Assembly: GCA_043424615.1 (NCBI GenBank)
Contig: JBHWOX010000046.1
Location: 1-6,045, forward strand
Length of the DNA stretch: 6,045 bases
Direction: 5' to 3'
Origin: JAUNQW01 sp043424615
GTDB lineage: Bacteria > Bacillota > Bacilli > Lactobacillales > Carnobacteriaceae_A
Position numbers and translations under genes: made by a program. Below the pieces are notes generated by a model, which worked only from the letters and a program-made list of their open reading frames with translations, searched no databases and was not told the origin of the DNA. This document shows, piece after piece, positions 1 through 5,219 of the stretch. Position 1 is the stretch's first letter. Each line of letters opens with the position of its first letter.

Positions 1-1647
1 CTCTGCATTGAAGATATCCAAAGCATTTTTGAAAGACCTAAATCCGATGATCACGGGGACTTATCCTTCCCTACCTTCCAACTCGCAAAACTATTCAAAA
101 AAACCCCCCAAGAAATTGCCCAAGACTTAGTTGAAAAAATCGACCACCCTCTCTTGGATGATGTTCAAGCTGTAGGGCCTTATCTAAACTTCTTTCTCAA
201 CCGCCAGGCTCTGAGCCAGGCCGTCATTGAAGACGTTCTAAAAGAAAAAGAAAACTATGGCCAGGTAGACCTAGGAAATAATGAAAATGTGATTTTGGAC
301 ATGTCCTCACCCAATATCGCTAAACCCATGTCCATGGGGCATTTACGGTCAACCGTTATAGGGAACGCTTTAGCTAATATTTATGAAAAAGTGGGCTTCC
401 AACCTGTTAAAATCAATTATCTGGGAGATTGGGGAACCCAATTTGGTAAATTGATTTGTGCTTATAAGAAATGGGGAGACGAGGAAAAAGTCCGTGACAA
501 TCCCATTCAGGAATTAAATGAACTCTATGTTTACTTCCACGAACAAGCCGAAGACCATCCTGAATTGGAAGATGAGGGACGGGAGTGGTTCCGCCGCTTG
601 GAAAACGGTGACCCTGAAGCCTTAGATCTTTGGGAATGGTTCCGAAATGAATCCTTGAAAGTATTCAATAGCGTGTATGACCGCCTCCACATTCAATTCG
701 ATTCATTTAATGGTGAGGCATATTACAATGACAAAATGGATACGGCTATCCAAGCCCTAGAAGAAAAAGACCTCCTCCAAGAAGATGATGGGGCTCTGGT
801 GGTCTACTTGGATGAGTATGACTTGAACCCCGCCTTGATTAAAAAACAAGACGGTGCGACCCTTTATATGACCCGGGATGTGACGGCCGCCATGGACCGC
901 TACCAGCAATACCACTTCAACCGTGCTCTTTATGTAGTTGGTCAAGACCAAACTTACCACTTCAAACAATTGCGCGCGGTCTTAAAAGAAATGGGGTATG
1001 ATTGGGCAGATGAGGTCATCCATATCGCTTTTGGCCTTATTTCCATTGATGGTGAAAAAATGTCTACCCGTCGTGGTAAGGTAGTGCTTCTCGATGATGT
1101 TTTAGACCAAGCCGTTCAAAAGGCTTATGAACAAATTCAAGAGAAAAATCCTGAGCTTGAAAACAAAGAAGCGGTCAGTGAAGAAGTGGGCGTGGGAGCG
1201 GTTATTTTCCATGATCTCCACAACGAACGAATGAATAATTTTGACTTCAATTTAGAAGACATTGTGAAATTCGAAGGAGAAACTGGCCCGTACGTCCAAT
1301 ATTCCCGTGCCCGTGCCATGAGTATCTTGCAAAAAGCTGACGAGATGGGCATCGACTACTCATCCGCCGATAGCTATGCCTTAGATGATGACTACAGCTG
1401 GAAGATCGTCAAATATATCGAAGACTTCCAAGCCATCGTTCAAAACGCTTATGAAAAGAACGAGCCTTCGATCATTGCCCGACATGCGGTCAAATTGGCC
1501 ACTGCTTTCAATCAATTTTATGCCCATGTGAGAGTCTTGGATGAATCTGATCAACGCCCAGCACGTTTGGCTTTAGTCCATGCCTTAACCATCGTCATAA
1601 AAGAAAGCTTACGCCTCTTAGGTGTTCCATCACCAGACAATATGTAA
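1..1647 (+). CDS. argS: Arginyl-tRNA synthetase, 5' end outside the window
   Basis: Cytoplasmic class I aminoacyl-tRNA synthetase that charges tRNA-Arg with arginine using ATP. The frame is open from base 1 and gives 548 visible residues; ArgS is usually about 555-580, so roughly the first 15-20 residues are missing. An internal TTG at 154 is not the true start, because the N-terminal ArgS domain runs through it. Visible residues (numbered from base 1): HIGH-type signature SMGH at about 111-114, followed by LRST; GDWGTQFG at about 142-149; GQDQTYHF at about 314-321; KMSKS-type loop KMSTR at about 353-357. The anticodon-binding DALR domain starts near GETGPYVQYSRARA (about 426) and runs to the typical C-terminus LRLLGVPSPDNM. 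No frameshift or missing catalytic motif was seen. It faces the minus-strand patB-like gene and is followed by its own terminator. Identity is secure; the start is not visible. Confidence 0.97.
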   Translation, partial: LCIEDIQSIFERPKSDDHGDLSFPTFQLAKLFKKTPQEIAQDLVEKIDHPLLDDVQAVGPYLNFFLNRQALSQAVIEDVLKEKENYGQVDLGNNENVILDMSSPNIAKPMSMGHLRSTVIGNALANIYEKVGFQPVKINYLGDWGTQFGKLICAYKKWGDEEKVRDNPIQELNELYVYFHEQAEDHPELEDEGREWFRRLENGDPEALDLWEWFRNESLKVFNSVYDRLHIQFDSFNGEAYYNDKMDTAIQALEEKDLLQEDDGALVVYLDEYDLNPALIKKQDGATLYMTRDVTAAMDRYQQYHFNRALYVVGQDQTYHFKQLRAVLKEMGYDWADEVIHIAFGLISIDGEKMSTRRGKVVLLDDVLDQAVQKAYEQIQEKNPELENKEAVSEEVGVGAVIFHDLHNERMNNFDFNLEDIVKFEGETGPYVQYSRARAMSILQKADEMGIDYSSADSYALDDDYSWKIVKYIEDFQAIVQNAYEKNEPSIIARHAVKLATAFNQFYAHVRVLDESDQRPARLALVHALTIVIKESLRLLGVPSPDNM

Positions 1648-1665
1648 AAGTTATGAAAGCAAGCA

Positions 1666-1698
1666 AAAAAGCAGCCATCCTTGAGAGGGCTGCTTTTT
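1666..1698 (+). terminator. Intrinsic terminator of argS, probably bidirectional
   Basis: An 11-bp perfect stem, AAAAAGCAGCC (1666-1676) with GGCTGCTTTTT (1688-1698), has an 11-base loop. It lies about 20 bases after the argS stop and has a T-run on the plus strand. The matching A-run on the left gives a U-run on the minus strand, so it can also stop transcripts of the convergent patB-like gene, whose stop codon lies about 45 bases away. Confidence 0.9.
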
Positions 1699-1717
1699 CT
1701 CATGCTTTAGAGTCTTC

Positions 1718-1739
1718 GCTCTTCATGTTAAGGAAGAGC
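1718..1739. repeat. Inverted repeat between the convergent genes
   Basis: GCTCTTC (1718-1724) and GAAGAGC (1733-1739) form a perfect 7-bp stem with an 8-base loop, just past the stop codon of the patB-like gene. On the plus strand a T-rich stretch follows after a few bases, so it may be a weak back-up terminator for argS. On the minus strand it could be a 3' hairpin without a U-run. Function is uncertain. Confidence 0.4.
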
Positions 1740-1743
1740 TCAT

Positions 1744-2925
1744 TTATTTTTTTAGGCATTGAACGAGCCGGTCCAATTGAGTTTTTAAGCTGCTTTGAGG
1801 TAAGGCTAAGTTAATGCGTTCGAAGCCAGCTCCTTGCTCTTCACCAAAGAGTGTTCCCTGGTTGGCCATAAATTGGGCCTCTTGATAGGTGAAGTTTTCT
1901 AATTCTTCACAGCTCATGCCACACTCCCTAAAGTCTAACCAAGACACATAAGTTGCTTCTGGTATATAAGTTTTAATTTTGGGGTATTCTTTTTCGAAAT
2001 AATCGTTGACGAATTGATGGTTGTCATAGATGACTTTCAAGCATTCATCTAACCAAAGTTCCGCTTCATTATAAGCCAATTCTGTGGCCTTATAACCGAG
2101 AGCATTACACTCATAATGCCCTTGACCAACCGCTGCCTGGAAAGCTTCACGTAAGTCAGCATTAGGAATAATAATATTAGAGGTATTCAAGCCTGCAAGG
2201 TTGAATGATTTTGAAACAGACGTACACACGATGACGTTATCACGCGCATGATCAGAAGCCGCCGCAAAGACGGTGTGGGTATGACCATCAAAAATAATAT
2301 CGTGCCAAATTTCATCGGCGATCACTAATACATCATGTTGTGCCGCGATGTCAGCAACTTTTTCCAATTCTTCTTTCGTCCAAACTCGGCCGACAGGATT
2401 ATGTGGACTACAGAAAATCAATAGCTTGTTTTGATCGTCAGCGGCGGCTTTTTCAAAAGCGTCAAAGTCGATATCATAGTGGCCGTTTTCTCCTTCAATT
2501 AGAGGAACATTCACTTCACGGCGATTATTACCATCAATAGCGAAACCAAATTGCTGGTAAACCGGGCGGAAAATGATGACACCGTCATTTTCTTCAGTAA
2601 ACGTTTGGATTGCTAGGGAAATAGCAGTCACAACTCCAGGGACCGGAGTAATCCAATCCGTATCCAACTGCCAGTTATGGCGGCGAGCCATCCAATCCTG
2701 AATCGATTTAAAATAAGAATCAGTGGGTCGAGTATAGCCTAAAATAGTCTGGTCAATATACTCTTTCAAACCCGCTTGGATTTCAGGCGCATTTTGAAAT
2801 TCCATATCAGCAGTGGCTAATGGCACCACATCACTATCTAAATTTGGATTCCATTGGTCTGCATAAAAATATTTCTTAGCTCCCATCTTGCGACGGTCAG
2901 ACTGAGTCGTAAAATCGTATGTCAT
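1744..2925 (-). CDS. patB: MalY/PatB-family PLP-dependent aminotransferase-like C-S lyase (cystathionine beta-lyase type)
   Basis: Fold-type I PLP enzyme of 393 residues, the usual family length (about 385-400). Characterised family members cleave C-S bonds: cystathionine to homocysteine, pyruvate and ammonia, or cysteine to sulfide, in the cytoplasm. Visible motifs: N-terminal PLATADMEF (about 35-43), matching the family's ADMDF stretch; CSPHNPVGR (172-180) with cofactor-contacting Asn176; IADEIWHD (202-209) with Asp204, expected to pair with the pyridine nitrogen; SVSKSFNLAGL (236-246) with Lys239 as the Schiff-base lysine; and FERINLA with Arg370, the likely substrate-carboxylate binder. 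The start ATG has an ideal Shine-Dalgarno (AAAGGAGG, 2933-2940) that lies inside the last codons of the PAP2 gene; the two genes are 2 bases apart, which suggests coupled translation. It is third in the trmL operon. Aminotransferase activity or a different lyase substrate cannot be excluded; the symbol indicates the family. Confidence 0.88.
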   Translation of the reverse strand: MTYDFTTQSDRRKMGAKKYFYADQWNPNLDSDVVPLATADMEFQNAPEIQAGLKEYIDQTILGYTRPTDSYFKSIQDWMARRHNWQLDTDWITPVPGVVTAISLAIQTFTEENDGVIIFRPVYQQFGFAIDGNNRREVNVPLIEGENGHYDIDFDAFEKAAADDQNKLLIFCSPHNPVGRVWTKEELEKVADIAAQHDVLVIADEIWHDIIFDGHTHTVFAAASDHARDNVIVCTSVSKSFNLAGLNTSNIIIPNADLREAFQAAVGQGHYECNALGYKATELAYNEAELWLDECLKVIYDNHQFVNDYFEKEYPKIKTYIPEATYVSWLDFRECGMSCEELENFTYQEAQFMANQGTLFGEEQGAGFERINLALPQSSLKTQLDRLVQCLKK

Positions 2926-2927
2926 CT

Positions 2928-3581
2928 CTATTCCTCCTTTAATTTACCCTTAGTATAAAGCTTTTGCTGGAAAATTGAAACGACCAAGATCAAATAGGCC
3001 GTGGCAAGCGAATAGCCGGCCAAAATATCAGATAAATAATGTACCCCTAAATAAATTCGGCTAAAACCAATCACTAAAATCAAAGCAGTACCGATTATAT
3101 ATAGCCAATGGCGGGCCGTTTTATTCTTCAACCAGCGCTGGCTGGACCACATGATCGACCCAAAAAATAGGGTTGAATTGATGGCATGGCCGCTTGGAAA
3201 AGAAAAGTTACCTTGATTAATCAAAGCATGAACTACTTCTGGCCGAGGGCGCTGAAAAATGTTTTTGAAAACCATCATGATCAGGACTGAGCCTACAAAG
3301 ATGAAAATACCAAAAGAAAGCGACTTTATTTTATGCCCTCTAAAGAAAAGAATGGCCATGGTCACGATGACTAAAATAGTAAAAGGTAGAGGATTCATCA
3401 AGTTGGTGATTCCCTTCATGGCTGATGTTAAGGGCTCTTGTCTCAAGGAGGCCACCCCTAAGGAAACAGGCAGGTCAAACTGCAAGAGAAACTGTTCATT
3501 CACACTACCAACAATAGCAAAAATTAAAAAAGGAAGGCTGGCTAAGAAACTATAAAATAATGGCTGGTTTAATTTTTTCAT
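2928..3581 (-). CDS. PAP2-family membrane phosphatase (phosphatidic acid / undecaprenyl-pyrophosphate phosphatase type)
   Basis: Polytopic membrane phosphatase of 217 residues with the full PAP2 signature: KX6RP at Lys106-Arg113-Pro114; PSGH at 129-132, with His132 the expected acid/base; and SRX5HX3D at Ser174-Arg175-His181-Asp185, with His181 the expected nucleophile. Hydrophobic segments lie near residues 9-26, 65-80, 88-105, 134-145, 157-173 and 187-204, consistent with about six transmembrane helices. Family members dephosphorylate lipid phosphates outside the membrane: phosphatidic acid, phosphatidylglycerol phosphate (PgpB), or undecaprenyl pyrophosphate (BcrC-like) in carrier recycling for the cell wall. 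Sequence alone does not decide the substrate. The start ATG is preceded by TAGGAGGAGG, which begins at the stop codon of trmL (9-base gap), so the gene is second in the operon. All catalytic residues are present. Confidence 0.92.
   Translation of the reverse strand: MKKLNQPLFYSFLASLPFLIFAIVGSVNEQFLLQFDLPVSLGVASLRQEPLTSAMKGITNLMNPLPFTILVIVTMAILFFRGHKIKSLSFGIFIFVGSVLIMMVFKNIFQRPRPEVVHALINQGNFSFPSGHAINSTLFFGSIMWSSQRWLKNKTARHWLYIIGTALILVIGFSRIYLGVHYLSDILAGYSLATAYLILVVSIFQQKLYTKGKLKEE
2933..2940 (-). promoter_or_regulatory. Shine-Dalgarno of the patB-like gene, inside the PAP2 coding end
   Basis: On the minus strand this reads AAAGGAGG, 7 bases before the ATG at 2925. It is embedded in the final codons of the upstream phosphatase gene (stop TAG at 2928-2930). 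This fixes the start of the patB-like gene and points to translational coupling. Confidence 0.85.
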
Positions 3582-3590
3582 GGCCTCCTC

Positions 3591-4100
3591 CTAATCCAAC
3601 TTATCGTGCTCATAATGATGCGTTCGCTCTAGAGAAGGAAAATTCTGCTGGCGTAAAACTTCGTAAATCACAATAGCTGCCGTATTGGATAAATTCAATG
3701 AACGAATATGGGTATCATCCATAGGCAAGCGCAAGCAACGGTCTTCATTTTCTCTCATAAATTCTTCCGGCAAACCGGTAGTCTCCTTACCAAACAAGAG
3801 ATAGTAATCTTGTTGAGGATCGGAAAAGTCCTGGTCTGAATAAACTTTGTGAGAAAATTTTGAAATTAAAAACAATTGTTCTCGATCAACCGTAGACAAA
3901 AAATCATCTAAACTGGAGTGCAAACGGATATCTAATTCATCCCAATAATCCAGCCCCGCCCGTTTCAAATGCTTATCAGACAAGTCAAAGCCTAAAGGCT
4001 CGATCAAATGCAAAACGGCATTCGTCCCTGCACAGGTCCGTGCAATATTCCCCGTATTGGGTGGAATCTGTGGTTCAAATAAAACGATATGATTGGTCAT
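3591..4100 (-). CDS. trmL: tRNA (cytidine/uridine-34 2'-O)-methyltransferase, TrmL/CspR family
   Basis: SPOUT-class (trefoil-knot) SAM-dependent methyltransferase that modifies the ribose of the wobble nucleotide in tRNA-Leu isoacceptors. Length is 169 residues (family about 155-170, without an extra RNA-binding domain). Motifs: PPNTGNIARTCAGT (13-26), the TrmH/SpoU motif with the conserved Asn and Arg; LHLIEPLGF (30-38); HLKRAGLDYW (44-53); FGKETTGLP (103-111), the GxETxGLP SAM-binding loop; and LPMDDTHIRSLNLSNT (125-140), the motif forming the knot. The ATG is preceded by an AAGGGGGAG Shine-Dalgarno at about 8 bases. It is first in the operon trmL-PAP2-patB, directly behind an intrinsic terminator (4130-4175) with little room for a separate promoter, so expression probably depends on read-through of that terminator. 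Confidence 0.94.
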   Translation of the reverse strand: MTNHIVLFEPQIPPNTGNIARTCAGTNAVLHLIEPLGFDLSDKHLKRAGLDYWDELDIRLHSSLDDFLSTVDREQLFLISKFSHKVYSDQDFSDPQQDYYLLFGKETTGLPEEFMRENEDRCLRLPMDDTHIRSLNLSNTAAIVIYEVLRQQNFPSLERTHHYEHDKLD

Positions 4101-4129
4101 ATCACTTACTCCCCCTTCTTTTTAAATAC

Positions 4130-4175
4130 AAAAAAGCGCATCTTCTCGGTGTTAATCACGGCGAGAAAATACGCT
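4130..4175 (-). terminator. Intrinsic terminator in the trmL leader (candidate attenuator)
   Basis: On the minus strand the RNA arms AGCGUAUUUUCUCG (from 4175-4162) and CGAGAAGAUGCGCU (from 4148-4135) pair over 14 bp, with two G-U pairs and no mismatch. Six U's follow (4130-4135). The inner region can add a small GUG/CAC extension. On the plus strand the two wobble positions become C-A mismatches, so the element is designed for minus-strand transcription. It ends about 30 bases before the trmL ATG, leaving only the ribosome-binding site between. It may also end transcripts from the upstream YtxH gene, which has no terminator of its own that I can find. Confidence 0.85.
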
Positions 4176-4193
4176 ATAAGGCCTCATCCTCAT
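4152..4193 (-). CDS. Possible 13-residue leader peptide ORF upstream of trmL
   Basis: On the minus strand, ATG at 4193-4191 opens a frame of 13 codons ending TAA at 4154-4152. The peptide is MRMRPYSVFSRRD. The ORF runs through the whole 5' arm of the trmL leader terminator and stops in its loop, so a ribosome finishing it would sit on the stem and block termination. Four of 13 codons are arginine, two of them AGG, which is usually rare in low-GC Firmicutes. The weak point is ribosome binding: only GGGAAAG, about 12 bases upstream, could serve. Such a short ORF can occur by chance, so its translation is a hypothesis. Confidence 0.3.
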   Translation of the reverse strand: MRMRPYSVFSRRD

Positions 4194-4195
4194 TA

Positions 4196-4229
4196 TCTTT
4201 ATCAGCTTTCCCAACAGTCCTGATAAAAA
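4196..4229 (-). ncRNA. Hairpin in the 5' leader of the trmL operon
   Basis: In the minus-strand RNA UUUUUAUCAG (4229-4220) pairs with CUGAUAAAGA (4205-4196). This gives 10 bp including one G-U, and closes a 14-base loop, GACUGUUGGGAAAG. It lies between the predicted transcription start near 4251 and the terminator. Together with the terminator it makes a leader of about 120 nucleotides when terminated. The conserved cores I know for T-box, SAM, lysine, TPP, FMN, purine, preQ1, THF, glycine, ZTP, guanidine and Mn riboswitches, or SRP RNA, are not apparent. It could also be a free-standing small RNA. Confidence 0.5.
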
Positions 4230-4257
4230 ACACGAGTCACAAGCACCTATTAAGAAA

Positions 4258-4285
4258 ATTATAACATATCTATTATAAAATACAA
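4258..4285 (-). promoter_or_regulatory. Predicted promoter of the trmL operon leader (extended -10)
   Basis: On the minus strand a perfect -10 TATAAT (4263-4258) is preceded by TGT, making an extended TGnTATAAT. A weak -35, TTGTAT (4285-4280), sits 16 bases upstream. The predicted start is an A near 4250-4251, giving a leader of about 150 bases before the trmL ATG. It lies directly after the stop codon of the YtxH gene. Without it the gap between the two genes would have no obvious purpose. Confidence 0.7.
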
Positions 4286-4292
4286 TAAGTTT

Positions 4293-4697
4293 TTACTGAT
4301 GTTTTGTAATATCAATGGATAAGCCGTCTTGGTCATCTTTCATAGTGATTTCTTCGCCATCATCTTCTGACCGTCTAACATGAACAACTGAAGTGGAATC
4401 ATTGGAATCACTCCAACGGTCTTTCACTTGCTCTTGAATTTGATTGAATGATTCAGAAGCTTGTTGAGCGATTTTATCTCCTTGCTCTTGGGCCTGCTGA
4501 GCCAAGTGTTGGCCTTGTTCCTGAGCTTGTTTCGCCCATTCTTTCCCTTGTTCTTGAGCGTGCTGGTAGATTTCTTTTGATTTTTCTTCTAATTCTCTTT
4601 GATTTTCTTTTCCAGTTCCTGGAGCTAAAAAGATGGCAGCTAGATAACCGGCACCAGCTCCAATAGCTGTTCCAATTCCAAATGTCAATAATGACAT
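4293..4697 (-). CDS. YtxH-domain membrane-anchored protein with 11-residue repeat helix
   Basis: Small protein of 134 residues. Residues 3-26 form a Gly/Ala-rich hydrophobic segment followed by LAPGTGKENQREL, the usual YtxH arrangement (membrane helix, then AP-x-sGKe). Residues 35-89 form a long charged, Gln-rich helix built of five 11-residue units, best seen in the three AQEQG units at 46-78. The tail (about 94-134) is acidic and probably disordered. YtxH proteins are linked to general stress in Bacillus but have no defined biochemical activity; the repeats resemble LEA-type amphipathic helices, which is analogy only. Shine-Dalgarno AGGGGTGAT lies about 4-5 bases before the ATG, and a TATAAT (4724-4729) lies just upstream. 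It is divergent from the small membrane-protein gene at 4777. No own terminator is visible; the trmL leader terminator may serve. Confidence 0.82.
   Translation of the reverse strand: MSLLTFGIGTAIGAGAGYLAAIFLAPGTGKENQRELEEKSKEIYQHAQEQGKEWAKQAQEQGQHLAQQAQEQGDKIAQQASESFNQIQEQVKDRWSDSNDSTSVVHVRRSEDDGEEITMKDDQDGLSIDITKHQ
4431..4595 (-). repeat. Five 11-residue (33-base) repeats within the YtxH-like gene
   Basis: Protein units in order: ELEEKSKEIYQ, HAQEQGKEWAK, QAQEQGQHLAQ, QAQEQGDKIAQ, QASESFNQIQE. A hydrophobic or aromatic residue sits at position 9 of every unit and Ala at position 2 in four of them. The three central units are most alike, also at the DNA level (repeated ttgctcttg/ttgttcctg-type words on the plus strand), which suggests recent duplication of a 33-base unit. 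An 11-residue period fits a right-handed or straight helix with one sticky face. Confidence 0.8.
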
Positions 4698-4723
4698 AAT
4701 ATCACCCCTATTTCATCTTGTTT

Positions 4724-4729
4724 ATTATA
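4724..4729 (-). promoter_or_regulatory. Predicted -10 of the YtxH-like gene
   Basis: On the minus strand TATAAT lies 26 bases before the ATG at 4697, leaving a leader of about 20 bases that contains the Shine-Dalgarno. No good -35 hexamer is visible at 16-18 bases. The same 79-base gap must also hold the plus-strand promoter of the divergent gene at 4777, possibly using TACAAT at 4728-4733. Confidence 0.5.
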
Positions 4730-4763
4730 CAATAAATAATGAAACTTTTCTTCTCTTTTATAT

Positions 4764-4771
4764 AAAGGTGG
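4764..4771 (+). promoter_or_regulatory. Shine-Dalgarno fixing the start of the 4777 gene
   Basis: AAAGGTGG lies 5 bases before ATG 4777. An in-frame GTG at 4768 falls inside this site, so the longer start is unlikely and the ATG at 4777 is preferred. Confidence 0.8.
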
Positions 4772-4776
4772 TCAAA

Positions 4777-5049
4777 ATGACAAAACGAAACCAACAATTC
4801 AAACAAAAACGCGGTCAGTTGAAAGAATCCATTAAACACGACCGCTTGATTGAAGAACAAAAAGAAAAACAAGCCCTCAAAGAGGCTCAAAAGCAAAACC
4901 AGCAAGAGAGCTCTCCAGATGACTTAGACTCCGACCAACTTGAAGACCAACTCGATCCCTTCTCCAAACGCAACTGCCTTATCCAGTTGGTGTACATTGC
5001 TATACTCGTGGTTGCCATGGGGTTTTTGATTTATTATTTGATTAAATAA
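4777..5049 (+). CDS. Small C-terminally anchored membrane protein, function unknown
   Basis: 90 residues from the ATG chosen by its Shine-Dalgarno. I do not recognise the family. Residues 1-45 are strongly basic and Lys/Gln-rich, probably helical (about 20-42 has a coiled-coil look: LIEEQKEKQALKEAQKQ). Residues 46-60 are acidic (SSPDDLDSDQLEDQLD). One hydrophobic span, about 68-88, ends two residues before the C-terminus. The expected topology is a cytoplasmic N-terminal domain with a tail anchor and almost nothing outside. There is no catalytic motif. Small basic proteins of this shape in Firmicutes include division- or secretion-associated membrane factors, but nothing here allows a choice. 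It is divergent from the YtxH-like gene, also a small anchored helical protein, with 79 bases between them. The stop is followed by an AT-only repeat, not a convincing terminator. Confidence 0.75.
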   Translation: MTKRNQQFKQKRGQLKESIKHDRLIEEQKEKQALKEAQKQNQQESSPDDLDSDQLEDQLDPFSKRNCLIQLVYIAILVVAMGFLIYYLIK

Positions 5050-5171
5050 AATAATAGTCAAAGATGTTATTTAATTACTGAGATGATTTATATATAGTAA
5101 GTAAGTTTTTAAGATTTCTATCTAATAACGCATATGTTTTGAACACATTCGTAATGTAATGAATATATTAA
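5050..5171. other. AT-rich intergenic spacer
   Basis: This stretch separates the plus-strand small membrane protein from the convergent binding-protein gene. It holds an AT-only 9-bp inverted repeat (5041-5049 with 5067-5075), which is too weak and lacks a T-run for a credible terminator, and a small palindrome ACATT-CGT-AATGT near 5143-5155. TTGAAC followed 19 bases later by TATATT resembles a poor promoter. I find no gene here. Confidence 0.6.
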
Positions 5172-5200
5172 AAGAAGAATCGTAGATTACGATTCTTCTT
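5170..5200 (-). terminator. Intrinsic terminator of the solute-binding lipoprotein gene
   Basis: A perfect 13-bp stem, AAGAAGAATCGTA (5172-5184) with TACGATTCTTCTT (5188-5200), has only a 3-base loop. It starts 20 bases past the stop codon at 5220. On the minus strand the stem runs into UUUU (5173-5170), favouring that direction. It may also stop plus-strand transcripts from the 4777 gene, though no T-run follows there beyond the stem itself. Confidence 0.8.
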
Positions 5201-5219
5201 CGAGTAAAAATTACCAGTA

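Noticed and set aside
757..1352. Minus-strand ORFs inside argS (757-969 and 1137-1352)
   Set aside because: They are shadows of a conserved synthetase gene without their own start signals.
154..1647. argS starting at TTG 154
   Set aside because: The frame is open back to base 1 and the upstream residues (e.g. HGDLSFPTFQLAK) are typical N-terminal ArgS sequence, so the gene begins before the window.
2340..3555. Plus-strand ORFs inside the patB-like and PAP2 genes (2340-2540, 3259-3555)
   Set aside because: They are antisense to well-supported genes with intact catalytic motifs.
4130..4250. T-box leader or SRP RNA
   Set aside because: The T-box sequence (GGGTGGNACCGCG-like) and the SRP core (GGAAGGAAGC-like) are both absent and the leader is too short for a usual T-box.
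4246..4260. CodY-box-like sequence over the trmL promoter start (minus strand AATTTTCTTAATAGG)
   Set aside because: It matches the consensus AATTTTCWGAAAATT at 11 of 15 positions and only one half-site is good; in AT-rich DNA this is weak.
4040..4264. Plus-strand ORF across the trmL start and leader
   Set aside because: It crosses the minus-strand leader and promoter, has no ribosome-binding site, and gives a translation with no recognisable domain.
4448..4666. Plus-strand ORF opposite the YtxH-like gene
   Set aside because: It is the antisense shadow of the repeat region, with low-complexity Leu/Phe output and no Shine-Dalgarno.
4768..4776. GTG 4768 as the start of the small membrane protein
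   Set aside because: The GTG lies inside the Shine-Dalgarno AAAGGTGG, which is correctly spaced for ATG 4777.
4708..4905. Hydrophobic minus-strand ORF of 65 codons
   Set aside because: It is the reverse-strand shadow of the Lys/Gln-rich plus-strand gene; its Phe/Leu runs come from reversed AAR/CAR codons and it has no ribosome-binding site.
5041..5075. Terminator for the small membrane protein gene
   Set aside because: The 9-bp repeat is A/T only, with a long loop and no following T-run.
5138..5169. Promoter or small RNA in the spacer before the binding-protein terminator
   Set aside because: The hexamers are poor (TTGAAC, TATATT, 19-base spacing) and lead only into a terminator hairpin.
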